Assembly (NCBI RefSeq): GCF_043876835.1
Contig: NZ_JBAWJZ010000006.1
Coordinates: forward strand, 1 to 64,000
Length of the DNA: 64,000 nucleotides
Reading direction: 5' to 3'
Source: Yeosuana sp043876835
Lineage (GTDB): Bacteria; Bacteroidota; Bacteroidia; Flavobacteriales; Flavobacteriaceae
Of the stretch, positions 51,385 to 60,832 are shown piece by piece. Numbering within the stretch: position 1 is the stretch's first letter; each line of letters opens with the position of its first letter. The translations under genes were made by a program, and so were the position numbers. The notes beneath the pieces are model-generated. The model did no database searches. It had not been told where the DNA came from and saw only the letters and a program-made list of their open reading frames with translations.

Positions 51385-51840
51385 TTATCTTCCATGATAT
51401 TCCATATTTGGTAAAGGTTCATTGTTTTTTAAATACTTATCAAACCATTTTAGAATTTGTTCGTTAACTTCCTTTCTGTGCTCAGAAATTCCGTGGTCAC
51501 CACCTTCAAATATTATTAGTCTGTAAGGAATTCTGTATTTTTCAAATGCCAAAGCCATATTTAAGCTTTGTTCTGGTTTTACTCTTCAATCAGAACTTCC
51601 GTGTAACATAAGTATCGGAGCATCTTTCGGGAATTTATCAGCCCATTTTATTGCCGACCTTTTTTCTAATTCAGCGTCTTTATTATCTGCATAATTTGGA
51701 ATTAACTCTGATAAAACATTTGTTTCCATTTCAGGTCTATCTTCAATCGAATGGTTAATATTTGGAGGGTTTCATTTATTAAAAATGGAATCAATCCCAA
51801 TTTAATTCATCATTCTCTCTTTGAGTTTTCCTATAATTTG
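51385..51840 (-). pseudogene. Decayed alpha/beta hydrolase (prolyl oligopeptidase-like) C-terminus
   Basis: One leftward frame keeps strong similarity to the C-terminal catalytic domain of S9-type hydrolases: APILMLHGSSD, RVKPEQSLNMALAFEK, YRLIIFEGGDHGISEHRKEVNEQ (with the catalytic His) and WFDKYLKNNEPLPN. It is interrupted by TGA near 51572 (between GSSD and RVK, where relatives have Trp), TGA near 51774 and TAA near 51804. There is no N-terminal part or start. It is a relic. Confidence 0.85.
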
Positions 51841-52217
51841 AGTGTTAAGGTATAAAACCATTTTTATTAAGATATTGATCTATGTTAAAAGATGCATTAT
51901 TATTTAAATTATAATCAATGTGTTTTTCTACTTTCAAACTATTTACAATTACTGTTCATCTCCATTTTTAAAAGGGTAAATGGCCTGGTGATATAGTTTA
52001 AATAAATTTGGACTAATACATCCACATTAATAATTTAAAAACTTTAAAAATTTGATGAACTCTGGTATGAATTTTCAAATAATAGTTTCGTAATTCTCCT
52101 TTCATAACATATTAATATACACTAATTTTCAGTTTTGAAACAAAAATAGCAGAAAAGAAACAAACTTTAAGTTTAGCTCTTAACGGCTATTTTTTATATG
52201 CATTATATGTCACATTT

Positions 52218-52691
52218 TTATTCTACTCTGTTAACTTGGCAATTATAACAACCTGGACTTGAATTATGGATTTGAATATAGTCTGCTGAGTTGTTCTTTA
52301 AAATTATTTCTATTTCACTTTTAAGTATTTTACCTTCAATAGTTTTAGCATCTATCATCATTCCGTTTTTATCGTATACTCTTAATGACAAAAGTCTGTG
52401 TAATAGCATTTTTGGGATTTCATTAACGCCTAGGTTTGGACTTTTTGCATTTTTTCTCACAAATACTGGGCCGCTAGATTGATAAGGGGAATTGGTTTTA
52501 TGATGCTGAAAAGGAAATAATATAACTTCTTCTCCTATTTCTGCATCTTCAAGACTTGCTCGACAAGGATATCCGGGTTTTTCGTCTACTATCATTTTGA
52601 CAGCACCTTTGGCTGTTAATTCTTCTTCATTTAGGTTGAACAAGTGATTATAATTATTTTCAATTGCTGATATTTTAAAATTTATAGTCAT
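52218..52691 (-). CDS. DUF1203-family protein
   Basis: A 157-residue protein recognisable as DUF1203 by GYPCRASLEDAEIGEEVILFPFQHH near residue 40 and SGPVFVRK near 70. The C-terminal IHNSSPGCYNCQVNRV ending holds a Cys pair. The function of the family is unknown. It starts 3 bp behind the PaiB-like gene on the same strand, so the two probably form an operon. Confidence 0.88.
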   Translation of the reverse strand: MTINFKISAIENNYNHLFNLNEEELTAKGAVKMIVDEKPGYPCRASLEDAEIGEEVILFPFQHHKTNSPYQSSGPVFVRKNAKSPNLGVNEIPKMLLHRLLSLRVYDKNGMMIDAKTIEGKILKSEIEIILKNNSADYIQIHNSSPGCYNCQVNRVE

Positions 52692-52694
52692 AAG

Positions 52695-53315
52695 TTATAT
52701 TTTTTTAGTTTGTTTTAAAGTTTGAGACATTAGTTTAGATAATGGAGTATTGAGTGTAGTTAATTCCTGAATGATATTTTCATAGTCTTTATTAGTTCTG
52801 TTCTGACTTAATTTGAATGATGCTTCTATTTTATCTACTGGAATTTCAAAACCAGTTACTCCTTTTAGCATACCTTGAATGTTATTTGGCAATGATTGTA
52901 ATGAAATTGGGCATCTACTTATTTTTCCGTGTCGTTGAGTTAGTCTATCTACTGAATGCCATAAATCATCCTCATTTAGTATTGAAACTTTACCATATAA
53001 ATGAACAGACATATAGTTCCAAGTTGGTGCATTAGGTTTATCATACCAAGATGATGAAATGTAATGTTGGATAGGAGAATGGAAAATAACCAAGGCATTT
53101 GGTTGGGTTTTTAATTTTTCACTTTGTGGGTTTGCTTTTGCAATATGTCCTCTTAATACTTGATTTCCATTGTCATCATATTCTAATTCTATTGGAGTAT
53201 GTGTCGCAACAGGAAAGTTATTGTCCATAGTAATCAATGTTGCTAATCCAACTGAAGCTATAAAAGCTTTTATGGTTTTACTGTCTTCAACCTTATATTT
53301 TTCTGGTATCCACAT
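52695..53315 (-). CDS. PaiB-like FMN-binding negative transcriptional regulator (copy 1)
   Basis: A 206-residue FMN-binding split-barrel protein of the PaiB family. It starts MWIPEKYKVEDSKTIKAFI and carries ATHTPIELEYD, IAKANPQSEKL, YISSSWYDKPNAPTWNYMSVHLYGK near residue 92 and the late MLKGVTGFEI. Bacillus PaiB acts with the acetyltransferase PaiA in repressing sporulation and protease genes; no PaiA partner is next to this copy. A second copy lies at 58593-59228. Confidence 0.9.
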   Translation of the reverse strand: MWIPEKYKVEDSKTIKAFIASVGLATLITMDNNFPVATHTPIELEYDDNGNQVLRGHIAKANPQSEKLKTQPNALVIFHSPIQHYISSSWYDKPNAPTWNYMSVHLYGKVSILNEDDLWHSVDRLTQRHGKISRCPISLQSLPNNIQGMLKGVTGFEIPVDKIEASFKLSQNRTNKDYENIIQELTTLNTPLSKLMSQTLKQTKKI

Positions 53316-53377
53316 AATATTATTTTATGCAAAGATTCCATATTAAAAGGAAGCCAACAATCTGATTCTTGCTATTA

Positions 53378-54196
53378 TTATAATTTTATGGCCTCGTAGC
53401 TGTTTATTGCAATCTTTCTTTCAGAAGTCCATCTGTAATTCCCCACATTACCATCACTTTTTATTACTCTATGGCAAGGAATTAAGTATGCTATTGGATT
53501 TTTTCCTATCGCAGTACCAACTGCTCTTACTGCTTTAGGGTTTTCTATTATTTCAGCAATATCTTGATAGGCAAGAAGTTTTGATGAAGGAATTTGAAGC
53601 AATGCTTTCCATACTTGAATTTGGAAAGGCGTTCCAACTAAATCTAGACTAATTGGAGTAGGGGGAACTTCCCAATTTTCAAAATATTCTTGTACTAACT
53701 TTCCATTCTTTGACAATCCTTTTATAAAAATGGCTTGATGATAGTCTGATTTTATTTTTTCTATATTCAAATTGTCAAAGGAAAAGCTACAAATTCCTTT
53801 TTCAGTTTCAGCAATTATGGCATTGCCAAAGGGTGTTTCAATTTCTCCAAAATGAATTTTTAAATTCTTTCCTCTTTTTTGAAATTCACCGGGTGTACAA
53901 GCTTCTATTTTTATAAATAAATCGTGCAATCTACTATTTCCAGATAAGCCTATATTATATGAAGTTTCTAAAGTAGATTGTCCTTCTCTTAAGGATTCTT
54001 TTGCTTTTTCTAATGTAATAAATTGAAGATAATCTTTGGGGCTAATTCCAACCCATTTTCTAAAAACTCTTTGAAAATGAAACTTACTCAAATTAACATG
54101 ATTTGCAATTTGTTTTAAAGATGGTTGTTCAAAATGGTAGTTTTTAATATAATTAATAGCCTTTTCAACTATATCGTAGTGATATTTATTTTCCAT
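53378..54196 (-). CDS. AraC-type regulator fused to O6-methylguanine-DNA methyltransferase
   Basis: A 272-residue, Ada-like protein. Residues 1-100 are an AraC-type double helix-turn-helix (SLKQIANHVNLSKFHFQRVFRKWVG). Residues 110-272 are an alkyltransferase with the acceptor Cys in PCHRVI and the DNA-binding AVRAVGTAIGKNPIAYLI. The Ada N-terminal zinc domain that takes methyl groups from phosphotriesters is absent. How it would sense damage as a regulator is therefore unclear; it may act mainly as a repair protein. Confidence 0.92.
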   Translation of the reverse strand: MENKYHYDIVEKAINYIKNYHFEQPSLKQIANHVNLSKFHFQRVFRKWVGISPKDYLQFITLEKAKESLREGQSTLETSYNIGLSGNSRLHDLFIKIEACTPGEFQKRGKNLKIHFGEIETPFGNAIIAETEKGICSFSFDNLNIEKIKSDYHQAIFIKGLSKNGKLVQEYFENWEVPPTPISLDLVGTPFQIQVWKALLQIPSSKLLAYQDIAEIIENPKAVRAVGTAIGKNPIAYLIPCHRVIKSDGNVGNYRWTSERKIAINSYEAIKL

Positions 54197-54259
54197 ATTG
54201 CAAAAATCAATTTATTTTATCTCTTAATCAATCTGATTGTTGCTTTTTCGTAATGTGTT

Positions 54260-55681
54260 CTAACGGTTTACATTGTTAGCATTAGTTATTTCTAACTCTA
54301 AGGCCTTTTGAAATGATTTTACAGATTTAGAAATGTCATTTTTAGTTGTGGCCCAAGAACAGATACTAATGCGCATAACCTTGTTACCAAACCAAACTGA
54401 GCCACCAAGCCAACATTCCCGCAGGTTTTGAATGTTATTTAAAACTCGTTCTGTAATTTTATCGTTATCACATCTAACAATAACTTGGTTAAACACAATA
54501 TCATTATCTACGTAAAATCCGTTTATTTTACTAATTTCATATGAGAATTGTTTTGCTCTCTCGTGCATGGTCAAGACCATTTTGTCAATTCCTGCTTTTC
54601 CTAAGTATTTCATTATTGCCCACAATTCAACAACTCTTGCTCTTCTAGACATTTCAGGGGTATAAAACATTCCATCTCTTTGTGTGCTTTCTATAATATA
54701 GCTAGCAGACATATGTAATGCTGAAGTTAGAGCTTCTTTATCTTCGCATAAAACTATCCCGCAATCATAAGGTGTATTAAGGGTTTTGTGGCCGTCAACA
54801 GCCCAAGAGTTTGCCTTTTCAATCCCTTTAGTTAAATGTTTTAGTTCATCTACAGCTCCAGCCCAAAGTCCAAATGCACCATCTATATGAACCCAAGCGT
54901 TTGCCTTTTGTGCCTTGTTACAAATGGTTTCGAAGTCGTCAAATGAACCACTATTAACGTTACCAGCTTGTAAAATTAATATTGCGTTTTCATCCAATTC
55001 AGGAATTGCTTCAGGTATTATCCTTCCTTGATTGTCAACATCAACCCACTCAATATTTTCTTGCCCAAGGCCTAAAATACCTATAGCTTTTAAAACTGTA
55101 GAATGAGCTTGTTTACCTGCTACAATTCTTATTTTTGGGGCATTATATAATCCTTTTTTATTAATGTCCCAGTTATTCTTTTTGAGGATTCGATATCTTG
55201 CAGCGGCCAAACCGCATAAATTTGCTGCGGAAGTACCACTAACAAAACCAGCCACAGTACCTTTAGGTAATTTAAATAACTCTACTAACCAGCCTTCTAC
55301 AACAGATTCTAATCTGCTTCCTATTGGAGAAAGAACATTCATAGCAGGGGCTTGATCCCAATATGTTGCCAAATTCTTTGCAGCTAGACCTATTGGTAGA
55401 GCACTTCCGCAAACAAATCCAAAAAAACGTCCGCCTAATGTTGCAGTTGTTGCTGGGCTTCCATATTGATTTAATTGTTCAAGTACTTTTTCAGCTTTTG
55501 TTGAGAAAAGAGGTAGCTCTTCATCAAATTTAGATAAATCATTTAGTGCTTCTTCTGTAGGATAAACATTTCGGTCAAAAACATTTTCTAAATAATCAAA
55601 AGAATATTGTTGAACTTGTTTAAATAATTCTTTATCTCTAATTTCTAGAAACATTTCATTTTGAATACTTGTTTTCTTCAT
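54260..55681 (-). CDS. PLP-dependent amino acid decarboxylase (group II)
   Basis: A 473-residue enzyme of the aromatic amino acid/glutamate decarboxylase group. The Schiff-base lysine is K299 in WAVDGHKTLNTPYDCG. GFVSGTSAANLCGLAAARY near residue 143 and VHIDGAFGLWAGA near 270 are also typical. Candidate substrates are aromatic amino acids, aspartate or 2,4-diaminobutyrate; sequence reading does not decide. It stands alone, 63 bp before the AraC/MGMT fusion on the same strand. Confidence 0.88.
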   Translation of the reverse strand: MKKTSIQNEMFLEIRDKELFKQVQQYSFDYLENVFDRNVYPTEEALNDLSKFDEELPLFSTKAEKVLEQLNQYGSPATTATLGGRFFGFVCGSALPIGLAAKNLATYWDQAPAMNVLSPIGSRLESVVEGWLVELFKLPKGTVAGFVSGTSAANLCGLAAARYRILKKNNWDINKKGLYNAPKIRIVAGKQAHSTVLKAIGILGLGQENIEWVDVDNQGRIIPEAIPELDENAILILQAGNVNSGSFDDFETICNKAQKANAWVHIDGAFGLWAGAVDELKHLTKGIEKANSWAVDGHKTLNTPYDCGIVLCEDKEALTSALHMSASYIIESTQRDGMFYTPEMSRRARVVELWAIMKYLGKAGIDKMVLTMHERAKQFSYEISKINGFYVDNDIVFNQVIVRCDNDKITERVLNNIQNLRECWLGGSVWFGNKVMRISICSWATTKNDISKSVKSFQKALELEITNANNVNR

Positions 55682-55755
55682 TTTCTTATGCTTTACTATA
55701 TTACTTTTATTTCTTAATCACTTTGGAAGATTGGACAATACTTGTCAGTCAAGAA

Positions 55756-57093
55756 TTATCTGAAAGCAATTTCAACCTCTTTGAGCATTTTATTCAATGC
55801 TTGCCTATCAAACCATTTACCCTTTAAAAAAACACCCTCGATAGATTTCGTGTTTTGTATATCATCAAGAGGGTTTTTATTCAGTAATACCAGATTTGCA
55901 TTTTTCCCTTCAGTAATAGTTCCTTCTACCGAGTATTTATTTAAATATCTTGCCGGATTAACAGTACTGGCCAGCAAAATATCATAGGGCTTAATACCAG
56001 CTTCTTGTAGAAATATAAACTCTTTATGTAATGAAAACCCAACAATGCCCATTCCATATGTATCGCTTCCGGTTAGTAAATGAACCTTGTTGTCTGATAA
56101 AATTTTTGCGAAAGCTTTCATCCAAGTAAAGTATGTGTTGAATAAAATGGGAGCTTTTATACCATCGAACTCACGGTCTTTAAGTTTACGATAATCATTT
56201 CTCTCTGAGAGAAAGTCTTCCCTTTCTTTTTTGGCAAGATATTTAACAAGGCTATCCAAACTAAATGCACTGAATTTTTCATCGACCAGACAATTCTTTA
56301 TGAAATCAAAGATAACCAGGGTGGTGCCAATATAAACTCCACTTTCATACAACTGTTTAGCTAACACATTTAATTCATCTTTACTTTGCTTAAAAATGGA
56401 ATTATTATTCTCATCTGCTAAATAAAGGAATTCTTCAATATGTTCAATAGATTTCATCCTCAAGGAGTATTCAAGTGGCAGGCTCCTTTGAGAGTGTCCA
56501 ATTACTGGAATTTTGTAGTTTTTACATTCTTCCAGCAATTTTAGATATATATTTAGAGGCAAGTTGTCTGCAATCTTTAAAAAATCATAACCTCTTTGCT
56601 TATGCATTTTCACAACAGCTTTCACATCCTCGATTGTCCGTAGTTGTTCTGATTTTAAATAGGGTCCAGTAGTAAAGTAATTAGGGCCTAGTATTTCGCC
56701 TGAGGTAACTTTTTGTCGTATTGCTATTTGATCTTGGCCATCAAACTCTGCCATATTTCTTACAGTGGTAATTCCATTTGCAACTAATAACTTGAAGTCA
56801 CTTACTATGTCATTGCTCCTGAAGTGATAATGCATTTCAGATAAGCCAGGAATTAAATATTTATCTGTTCCGTCAATGGTTAAACTAACCTTAACTTTAA
56901 ACGGTGATAAACGCGGTTCAATATTTATAATTTTACCTTCTGAAATTAGAACTCTTTGGTTATGGAGCACAACATCTTTGGTCATAGGGATAATATTAAC
57001 ATTTTCAATTAAAATAGTATCCTTGTTTTGACCAAAAGATTTAGGTGTTAAAGTTGTTAGGATGAAAATAAAAGAGAAAAAATAGTTTTTCAT
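55756..57093 (-). CDS. Exported amidohydrolase-family protein
   Basis: A 445-residue metal-dependent hydrolase with a signal peptide (residues 1-21, ending FGQ). The first metal ligands are in SEMHYHF near residue 90, a further His is in VIGHSQ near 200 and another in IEHIEEF. An Asp lies in LLTGSDTYG, and the C-terminal TVNPARYLN...GTITEGKNANLVLLNKNPL is the family tail. These enzymes split amide bonds of small peptides or imide rings. Substrate unknown. Confidence 0.88.
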   Translation of the reverse strand: MKNYFFSFIFILTTLTPKSFGQNKDTILIENVNIIPMTKDVVLHNQRVLISEGKIINIEPRLSPFKVKVSLTIDGTDKYLIPGLSEMHYHFRSNDIVSDFKLLVANGITTVRNMAEFDGQDQIAIRQKVTSGEILGPNYFTTGPYLKSEQLRTIEDVKAVVKMHKQRGYDFLKIADNLPLNIYLKLLEECKNYKIPVIGHSQRSLPLEYSLRMKSIEHIEEFLYLADENNNSIFKQSKDELNVLAKQLYESGVYIGTTLVIFDFIKNCLVDEKFSAFSLDSLVKYLAKKEREDFLSERNDYRKLKDREFDGIKAPILFNTYFTWMKAFAKILSDNKVHLLTGSDTYGMGIVGFSLHKEFIFLQEAGIKPYDILLASTVNPARYLNKYSVEGTITEGKNANLVLLNKNPLDDIQNTKSIEGVFLKGKWFDRQALNKMLKEVEIAFR

Positions 57094-57307
57094 AAAATGA
57101 TTCTTATTTCGTTTAGATATTTATTAAATTGTTTCAACCCAAATGTCTAAAAATTTACTTGATTTCACATCAATTGCATATTCAAATAAAATACATTCTC
57201 CTTCATTTGAAATGTATTTAAATATAGCTTTCTAGTTATTCATCAAGTAAAAGTTAATAGCGATTTCATTTTTTATCGATTAAAATTATTTAAATAAAGT
57301 TGAATTT

Positions 57308-57610
57308 TTAAATTTTTTCTCCCAACACCATTAGCGTTGATGATACGGATTCGTTTTTTAGATGTATGAAGTTTTTCCTACTGTCATCTTTCATAAAATC
57401 ATTTAAGTCTTGTTTAGAATCAAATGACATAAAGTGAATCTCATAAGGAAGTTCTCTTGTTTCAGAAATGAAATTCTCTTTTTTAGGTCGAATTCGGTAA
57501 ATTATTTTTCCGTTGTATTTTTCCATTAGAGGTATTGCAAAATTTTCAAATTCCATGAATTCTCTCTCTTTTCCCTCATTTATAAAAATAAATTGTGTTA
57601 AGTAAATCAC
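57308..57610 (-). CDS. DUF1330-like small dimeric barrel protein
   Basis: A 100-residue protein with a ferredoxin-like, dimeric alpha/beta-barrel pattern (MIYLTQFIFINEGKEREFMEFE, LPYEIHFMSFDSKQDLNDFM). DUF1330 and EthD-like proteins share this size and pattern. No catalytic residue can be assigned. It stands alone. Confidence 0.65.
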   Translation of the reverse strand: MIYLTQFIFINEGKEREFMEFENFAIPLMEKYNGKIIYRIRPKKENFISETRELPYEIHFMSFDSKQDLNDFMKDDSRKNFIHLKNESVSSTLMVLGEKI

Positions 57611-57705
57611 TGTTTTTTTAGATTTAAATATTGTTGTTTTTTATTGTAAAACTACTCTGCAATGCATAGTTTTTAAAAAGCTATGGATTAGATTAATATT
57701 CTAAT

Positions 57706-58545
57706 TTATTCAATATCATTAAGTATTAAATTCCAGATGGTGAATTTATTTTCCTCTTTGAAAAATCCAAAATGACCAATTTTATTTAAGTTTAGATCAT
57801 TAGGATTTAAATGCTTTTTTATGACTGTTGAATTTTTGAAAATTGATGCTAACCAATCAACTGAGTCTTTCGGAGCATAAGTATCATCACTACTACTATA
57901 ACTATAAATGGGACAATTAATCTTATTAAAGAAATGTGAATCTTCTGAGATGTAATGTAAAAAATAATTCGGTTTTAAACCCCAATTAGACCATTCGGTT
58001 GCTACTCCTTTTGGTAAACTTTCCATCCTACTAAATTTATCTGAAGGTAAATAACCATAATATTTTACCACTATTGGGAAAAATAATTTCCAATAAAACA
58101 GCATTATATATTTATTAACTCCTTTCCAAAACTTCCAATATCCAGATTGCGAGCTTATTAAAATTATTTTGTAAGCTAAATAGCTGTATTTATTTAGTGC
58201 TATTACTTGTCCTCCAAGACTATGACCAATTAAAATTAATTTTGATGCTGAATGGTTTAGCTTAACATACTGTATTACTGTTTCAAAATCATAATTAATC
58301 CAATCTGATATTGACTTCTCATAATCTTTAAGGGAATGAAATTTTGACTCACCAATGCCACTGTAATCAAATGTGTAAACTGTATAATTTTGTTCTTTTA
58401 AAAAGTTCGCAAAACGTTCATAAAAGATTTGTTTAACTCCCATTGCAGGTACAATGATAACTACTTTTTGATTATCTGTTTTTGGTGTAAATTGGTTGAC
58501 AACAATTGTATAACCTTCATTTACTTGAAGTTTTATTTTTTTCAT
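57706..58545 (-). CDS. Alpha/beta hydrolase
   Basis: A 279-residue cytoplasmic alpha/beta hydrolase. The nucleophile elbow is GHSLGG near residue 109, an Asp candidate is in SSSDDTYAP near 214, and the His is in KIGHFGFF near 260. The hydrophobic YTFDYSGIGESKF strand-loop near 55 is typical of serine aminopeptidase-like (lysophospholipase) members. Substrate unknown. Confidence 0.87.
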   Translation of the reverse strand: MKKIKLQVNEGYTIVVNQFTPKTDNQKVVIIVPAMGVKQIFYERFANFLKEQNYTVYTFDYSGIGESKFHSLKDYEKSISDWINYDFETVIQYVKLNHSASKLILIGHSLGGQVIALNKYSYLAYKIILISSQSGYWKFWKGVNKYIMLFYWKLFFPIVVKYYGYLPSDKFSRMESLPKGVATEWSNWGLKPNYFLHYISEDSHFFNKINCPIYSYSSSDDTYAPKDSVDWLASIFKNSTVIKKHLNPNDLNLNKIGHFGFFKEENKFTIWNLILNDIE

Positions 58546-58592
58546 ATAAAATATTTATGAAGTAAATGAATAAGAAATTAAAAAATATTTAG

Positions 58593-59228
58593 TTATTCTT
58601 TATTATACAGTTGATTTTTACCTTCATTTTTCTTAATTAATTCAGCAATAGATTTTTCATTATTATCGTTACTTTTTTCAAATACTGAAATTATTCTTTG
58701 TCTTTCACTTTTTTCTTTGTTTTGACTTAATTTCTTTTTTGCTTGAATGTCTGTAACTGTAATTTGAAAAACAACAACACCCTTTAACATTCTTGTTTTG
58801 TATTCTATGGGTAAACTGTCCCACTGTGTTTTATAGTCTTCCTCAAAATTAACAATCATTTTTTCCATTAAATCAAGAGATTGTTCTTGTTCTGTAATTA
58901 TTTTGCCTGTACCATATAAATGCACAGAAACGTAATTCCATGTTGGTACATTCATTTTTGAATTATAATACTTTGGAGATATATAGGCATGAGGTTCACT
59001 AAAAATAACTAAAACTTTATTGTTAAGTATTTCTGTCCATTGTGAGTTAGCCTTTGCAAAATGTGCAGTTAAAATAATCTCATTTTCAGTTTGTGTAACT
59101 ACAAAAGGTAAGTGTGTTGCCGTTTGAAAGTTATCTTCAACAGTAATTATAGTAGCAAAACTATACGTTTTGATGAAATTTATGATTTCTTCTTTATCTG
59201 ATTCTAAATAATGCTTTGGAATATACAT
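58593..59228 (-). CDS. PaiB-like FMN-binding negative transcriptional regulator (copy 2)
   Basis: A 211-residue relative of the protein at 52695-53315. It shares MYIPKHYLESDKEEIINFI, TATHLPFVV, YISPKYYNSKMNVPTWNYVSVHLYGTGK and the late MLKGVVVFQITV, but it is clearly diverged, so this is not a recent duplication. PaiB proteins bind flavin and repress genes in Bacillus. No PaiA acetyltransferase lies beside it. Confidence 0.9.
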   Translation of the reverse strand: MYIPKHYLESDKEEIINFIKTYSFATIITVEDNFQTATHLPFVVTQTENEIILTAHFAKANSQWTEILNNKVLVIFSEPHAYISPKYYNSKMNVPTWNYVSVHLYGTGKIITEQEQSLDLMEKMIVNFEEDYKTQWDSLPIEYKTRMLKGVVVFQITVTDIQAKKKLSQNKEKSERQRIISVFEKSNDNNEKSIAELIKKNEGKNQLYNKE

Positions 59229-59276
59229 TTTATTTTTATTTACAAAATCTTTAAAATTTCAGTTTTAGTGTTGGGC

Positions 59277-60104
59277 TTATTGATTCTTAATAAAAGATTT
59301 GTCAAGTTTTAAAACTAAATAAACAAAGATAAGAGTTGTAATAACTAAAGCAATGCCAAACTCTCCCTTAAAATAGTTGGTGTATTCCTTATCTAAAGTA
59401 ATCCTATCAAAAAACATTTGAATCACTACATTATGACTGGCATGAAAGATGGCCACAGCCAAAACACTTTTTGATTTTAACCATATCCAAGACATAATTA
59501 TTCCTGTAAAGACTACCAGTAACAGAAACATAATAAAACGAAAAGCAAAAGGTGTTTCTTCTACTCCGTAATTATCTAGTAGCATTGCGGGTAAGTGCCA
59601 TATGGCCCAAAGAAAACTACTTAATATTGCAGCTTTCAAGAATGAAAAGTTTTTACTTAATTCAGGAAACAAAAGCCCACGCCATCCCAATTCTTCTCCC
59701 AAAGCAAAAATTACGGCAGGAATCAACATGAAAATTGTTATATAAAAAAAGGATATTGTAACTACTTGAAAAGTGGAATCTGATTCTAATCCAATAGTTA
59801 GTTTAGCTCGTTCTATAAACAACGGATTAGGGACATCTCCAATACCTGTCAACCAAATTATAACATAAGCCAAAGCACTATAAAGAATAGGTATTAACCA
59901 GGAGAGCAATGCATATTTTATGGAAAACTTCCATCCAAAGGCACTCCATTTTCTATTTGTAAAAACAGTTGCTATTATAGCTGATATACCTGGGACAAGC
60001 ATAATAAATTTGATTAAAGAACCTCCAATGATAAATATTAATGAACTAAATACTGTTGTGGCTATTAAAAAAAGCCAAGTCGCTTTTGTTAATTTTGTTT
60101 TCAT
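59277..60104 (-). CDS. CPBP-family intramembrane glutamic endopeptidase
   Basis: A 275-residue protein with about seven or eight hydrophobic segments. All CPBP motifs are present: EELGWRG near residue 140 (EExxxR type), FLWAIWHLP near 165 and FHASHNVV near 222. This family is related to eukaryotic Rce1 CAAX protease and often confers bacteriocin immunity in other bacteria. Unlike the copy at 31089, its first motif is canonical. It is 15 bp downstream of the PorT-like gene. Confidence 0.9.
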   Translation of the reverse strand: MKTKLTKATWLFLIATTVFSSLIFIIGGSLIKFIMLVPGISAIIATVFTNRKWSAFGWKFSIKYALLSWLIPILYSALAYVIIWLTGIGDVPNPLFIERAKLTIGLESDSTFQVVTISFFYITIFMLIPAVIFALGEELGWRGLLFPELSKNFSFLKAAILSSFLWAIWHLPAMLLDNYGVEETPFAFRFIMFLLLVVFTGIIMSWIWLKSKSVLAVAIFHASHNVVIQMFFDRITLDKEYTNYFKGEFGIALVITTLIFVYLVLKLDKSFIKNQ

Positions 60105-60119
60105 AATGATTTATAATAA

Positions 60120-60800
60120 TTACTTAAACCTATAACCCAAGGTTAACATAATACTTCTGTTATTATACTTGTTTCCTTGAAAATCATCTTTATTAGCAAT
60201 ATTAGATAAGCTATGAATGTATCCTAATTGAATCATTCCTTTTTCTAAAACATGCATGCCTATTACAGCATTAAGTCCAAAGTCAAAACGCTTAAATCCA
60301 GCACCACCATCTTCAATATCTTTAAAAGCTTTTGCATCATAAAAATCTGTTTGGGTTTGAGAACCAATATGAGTGGTTTGAAATACTTCTATTTTACCAG
60401 AAATACCATATCCAAAAGAGGGGCCTGCACCCACATACCATTTGTTTGAATTGGTATCTATGTTATAAATTAAAATAAAAGGAACCTCTATATAATTAAT
60501 GTGTATACGAGACTCTTGGGTTGTGGTATTTCCTCCTTCAATTATAAATTCTTCGGTTAGTTTAGACCTCTTTTGTAGGTAATTAATAGATGGTCTTAGA
60601 TAAAATGCTCTTGAAACTGGAATTTCGGCAAATAGACCTCCTCCATATCCAAACTTCCAGTTTTTTTCTGGTGATGTATCTACTTCTGCTGTAAATGATG
60701 CCGTATTTAATGTTCCGTGTAACTGTGCCCCATATTTAATTTGAGCTTTTAATGAAATACTTGATAAAGTTATTGCTGCTAAAATGATTCTTTTTTTCAT
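60120..60800 (-). CDS. PorT-family outer-membrane beta-barrel protein
   Basis: A 226-residue protein with a signal peptide (residues 1-19, ending SLKA) and alternating beta strands typical of the eight-stranded outer-membrane barrel family (PorT/OMP_b-brl_2). It opens YGAQLHGTLNT and ends MLTLGYRFK with a terminal aromatic-Lys pattern. The exact role is unknown; PorT itself takes part in type IX secretion, but many family members do not. Confidence 0.82.
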   Translation of the reverse strand: MKKRIILAAITLSSISLKAQIKYGAQLHGTLNTASFTAEVDTSPEKNWKFGYGGGLFAEIPVSRAFYLRPSINYLQKRSKLTEEFIIEGGNTTTQESRIHINYIEVPFILIYNIDTNSNKWYVGAGPSFGYGISGKIEVFQTTHIGSQTQTDFYDAKAFKDIEDGGAGFKRFDFGLNAVIGMHVLEKGMIQLGYIHSLSNIANKDDFQGNKYNNRSIMLTLGYRFK

Positions 60801-60832
60801 GATTGTAATTTCGATTGATAATAGATTATAAT

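Larger units (their letters stand above)
51123..52217. other. Gene-poor decayed region behind mnmE
   Basis: About 1.1 kb without an intact gene. It holds a 36-codon open frame, a hydrolase pseudogene and, at 51840-52200, further AT-rich DNA with possible coding debris on the leftward strand (about 51955-51995) that I could not identify. Confidence 0.6.

Noticed and set aside
51385..51840. Recoding of TGA as tryptophan in the hydrolase frame.
   Set aside because: TGA is used as a normal stop elsewhere in the window (for example at 9025-9027 and at the repressor/exonuclease junction), a TAA also interrupts the frame, and the N-terminal part is missing. A pseudogene explains it better.
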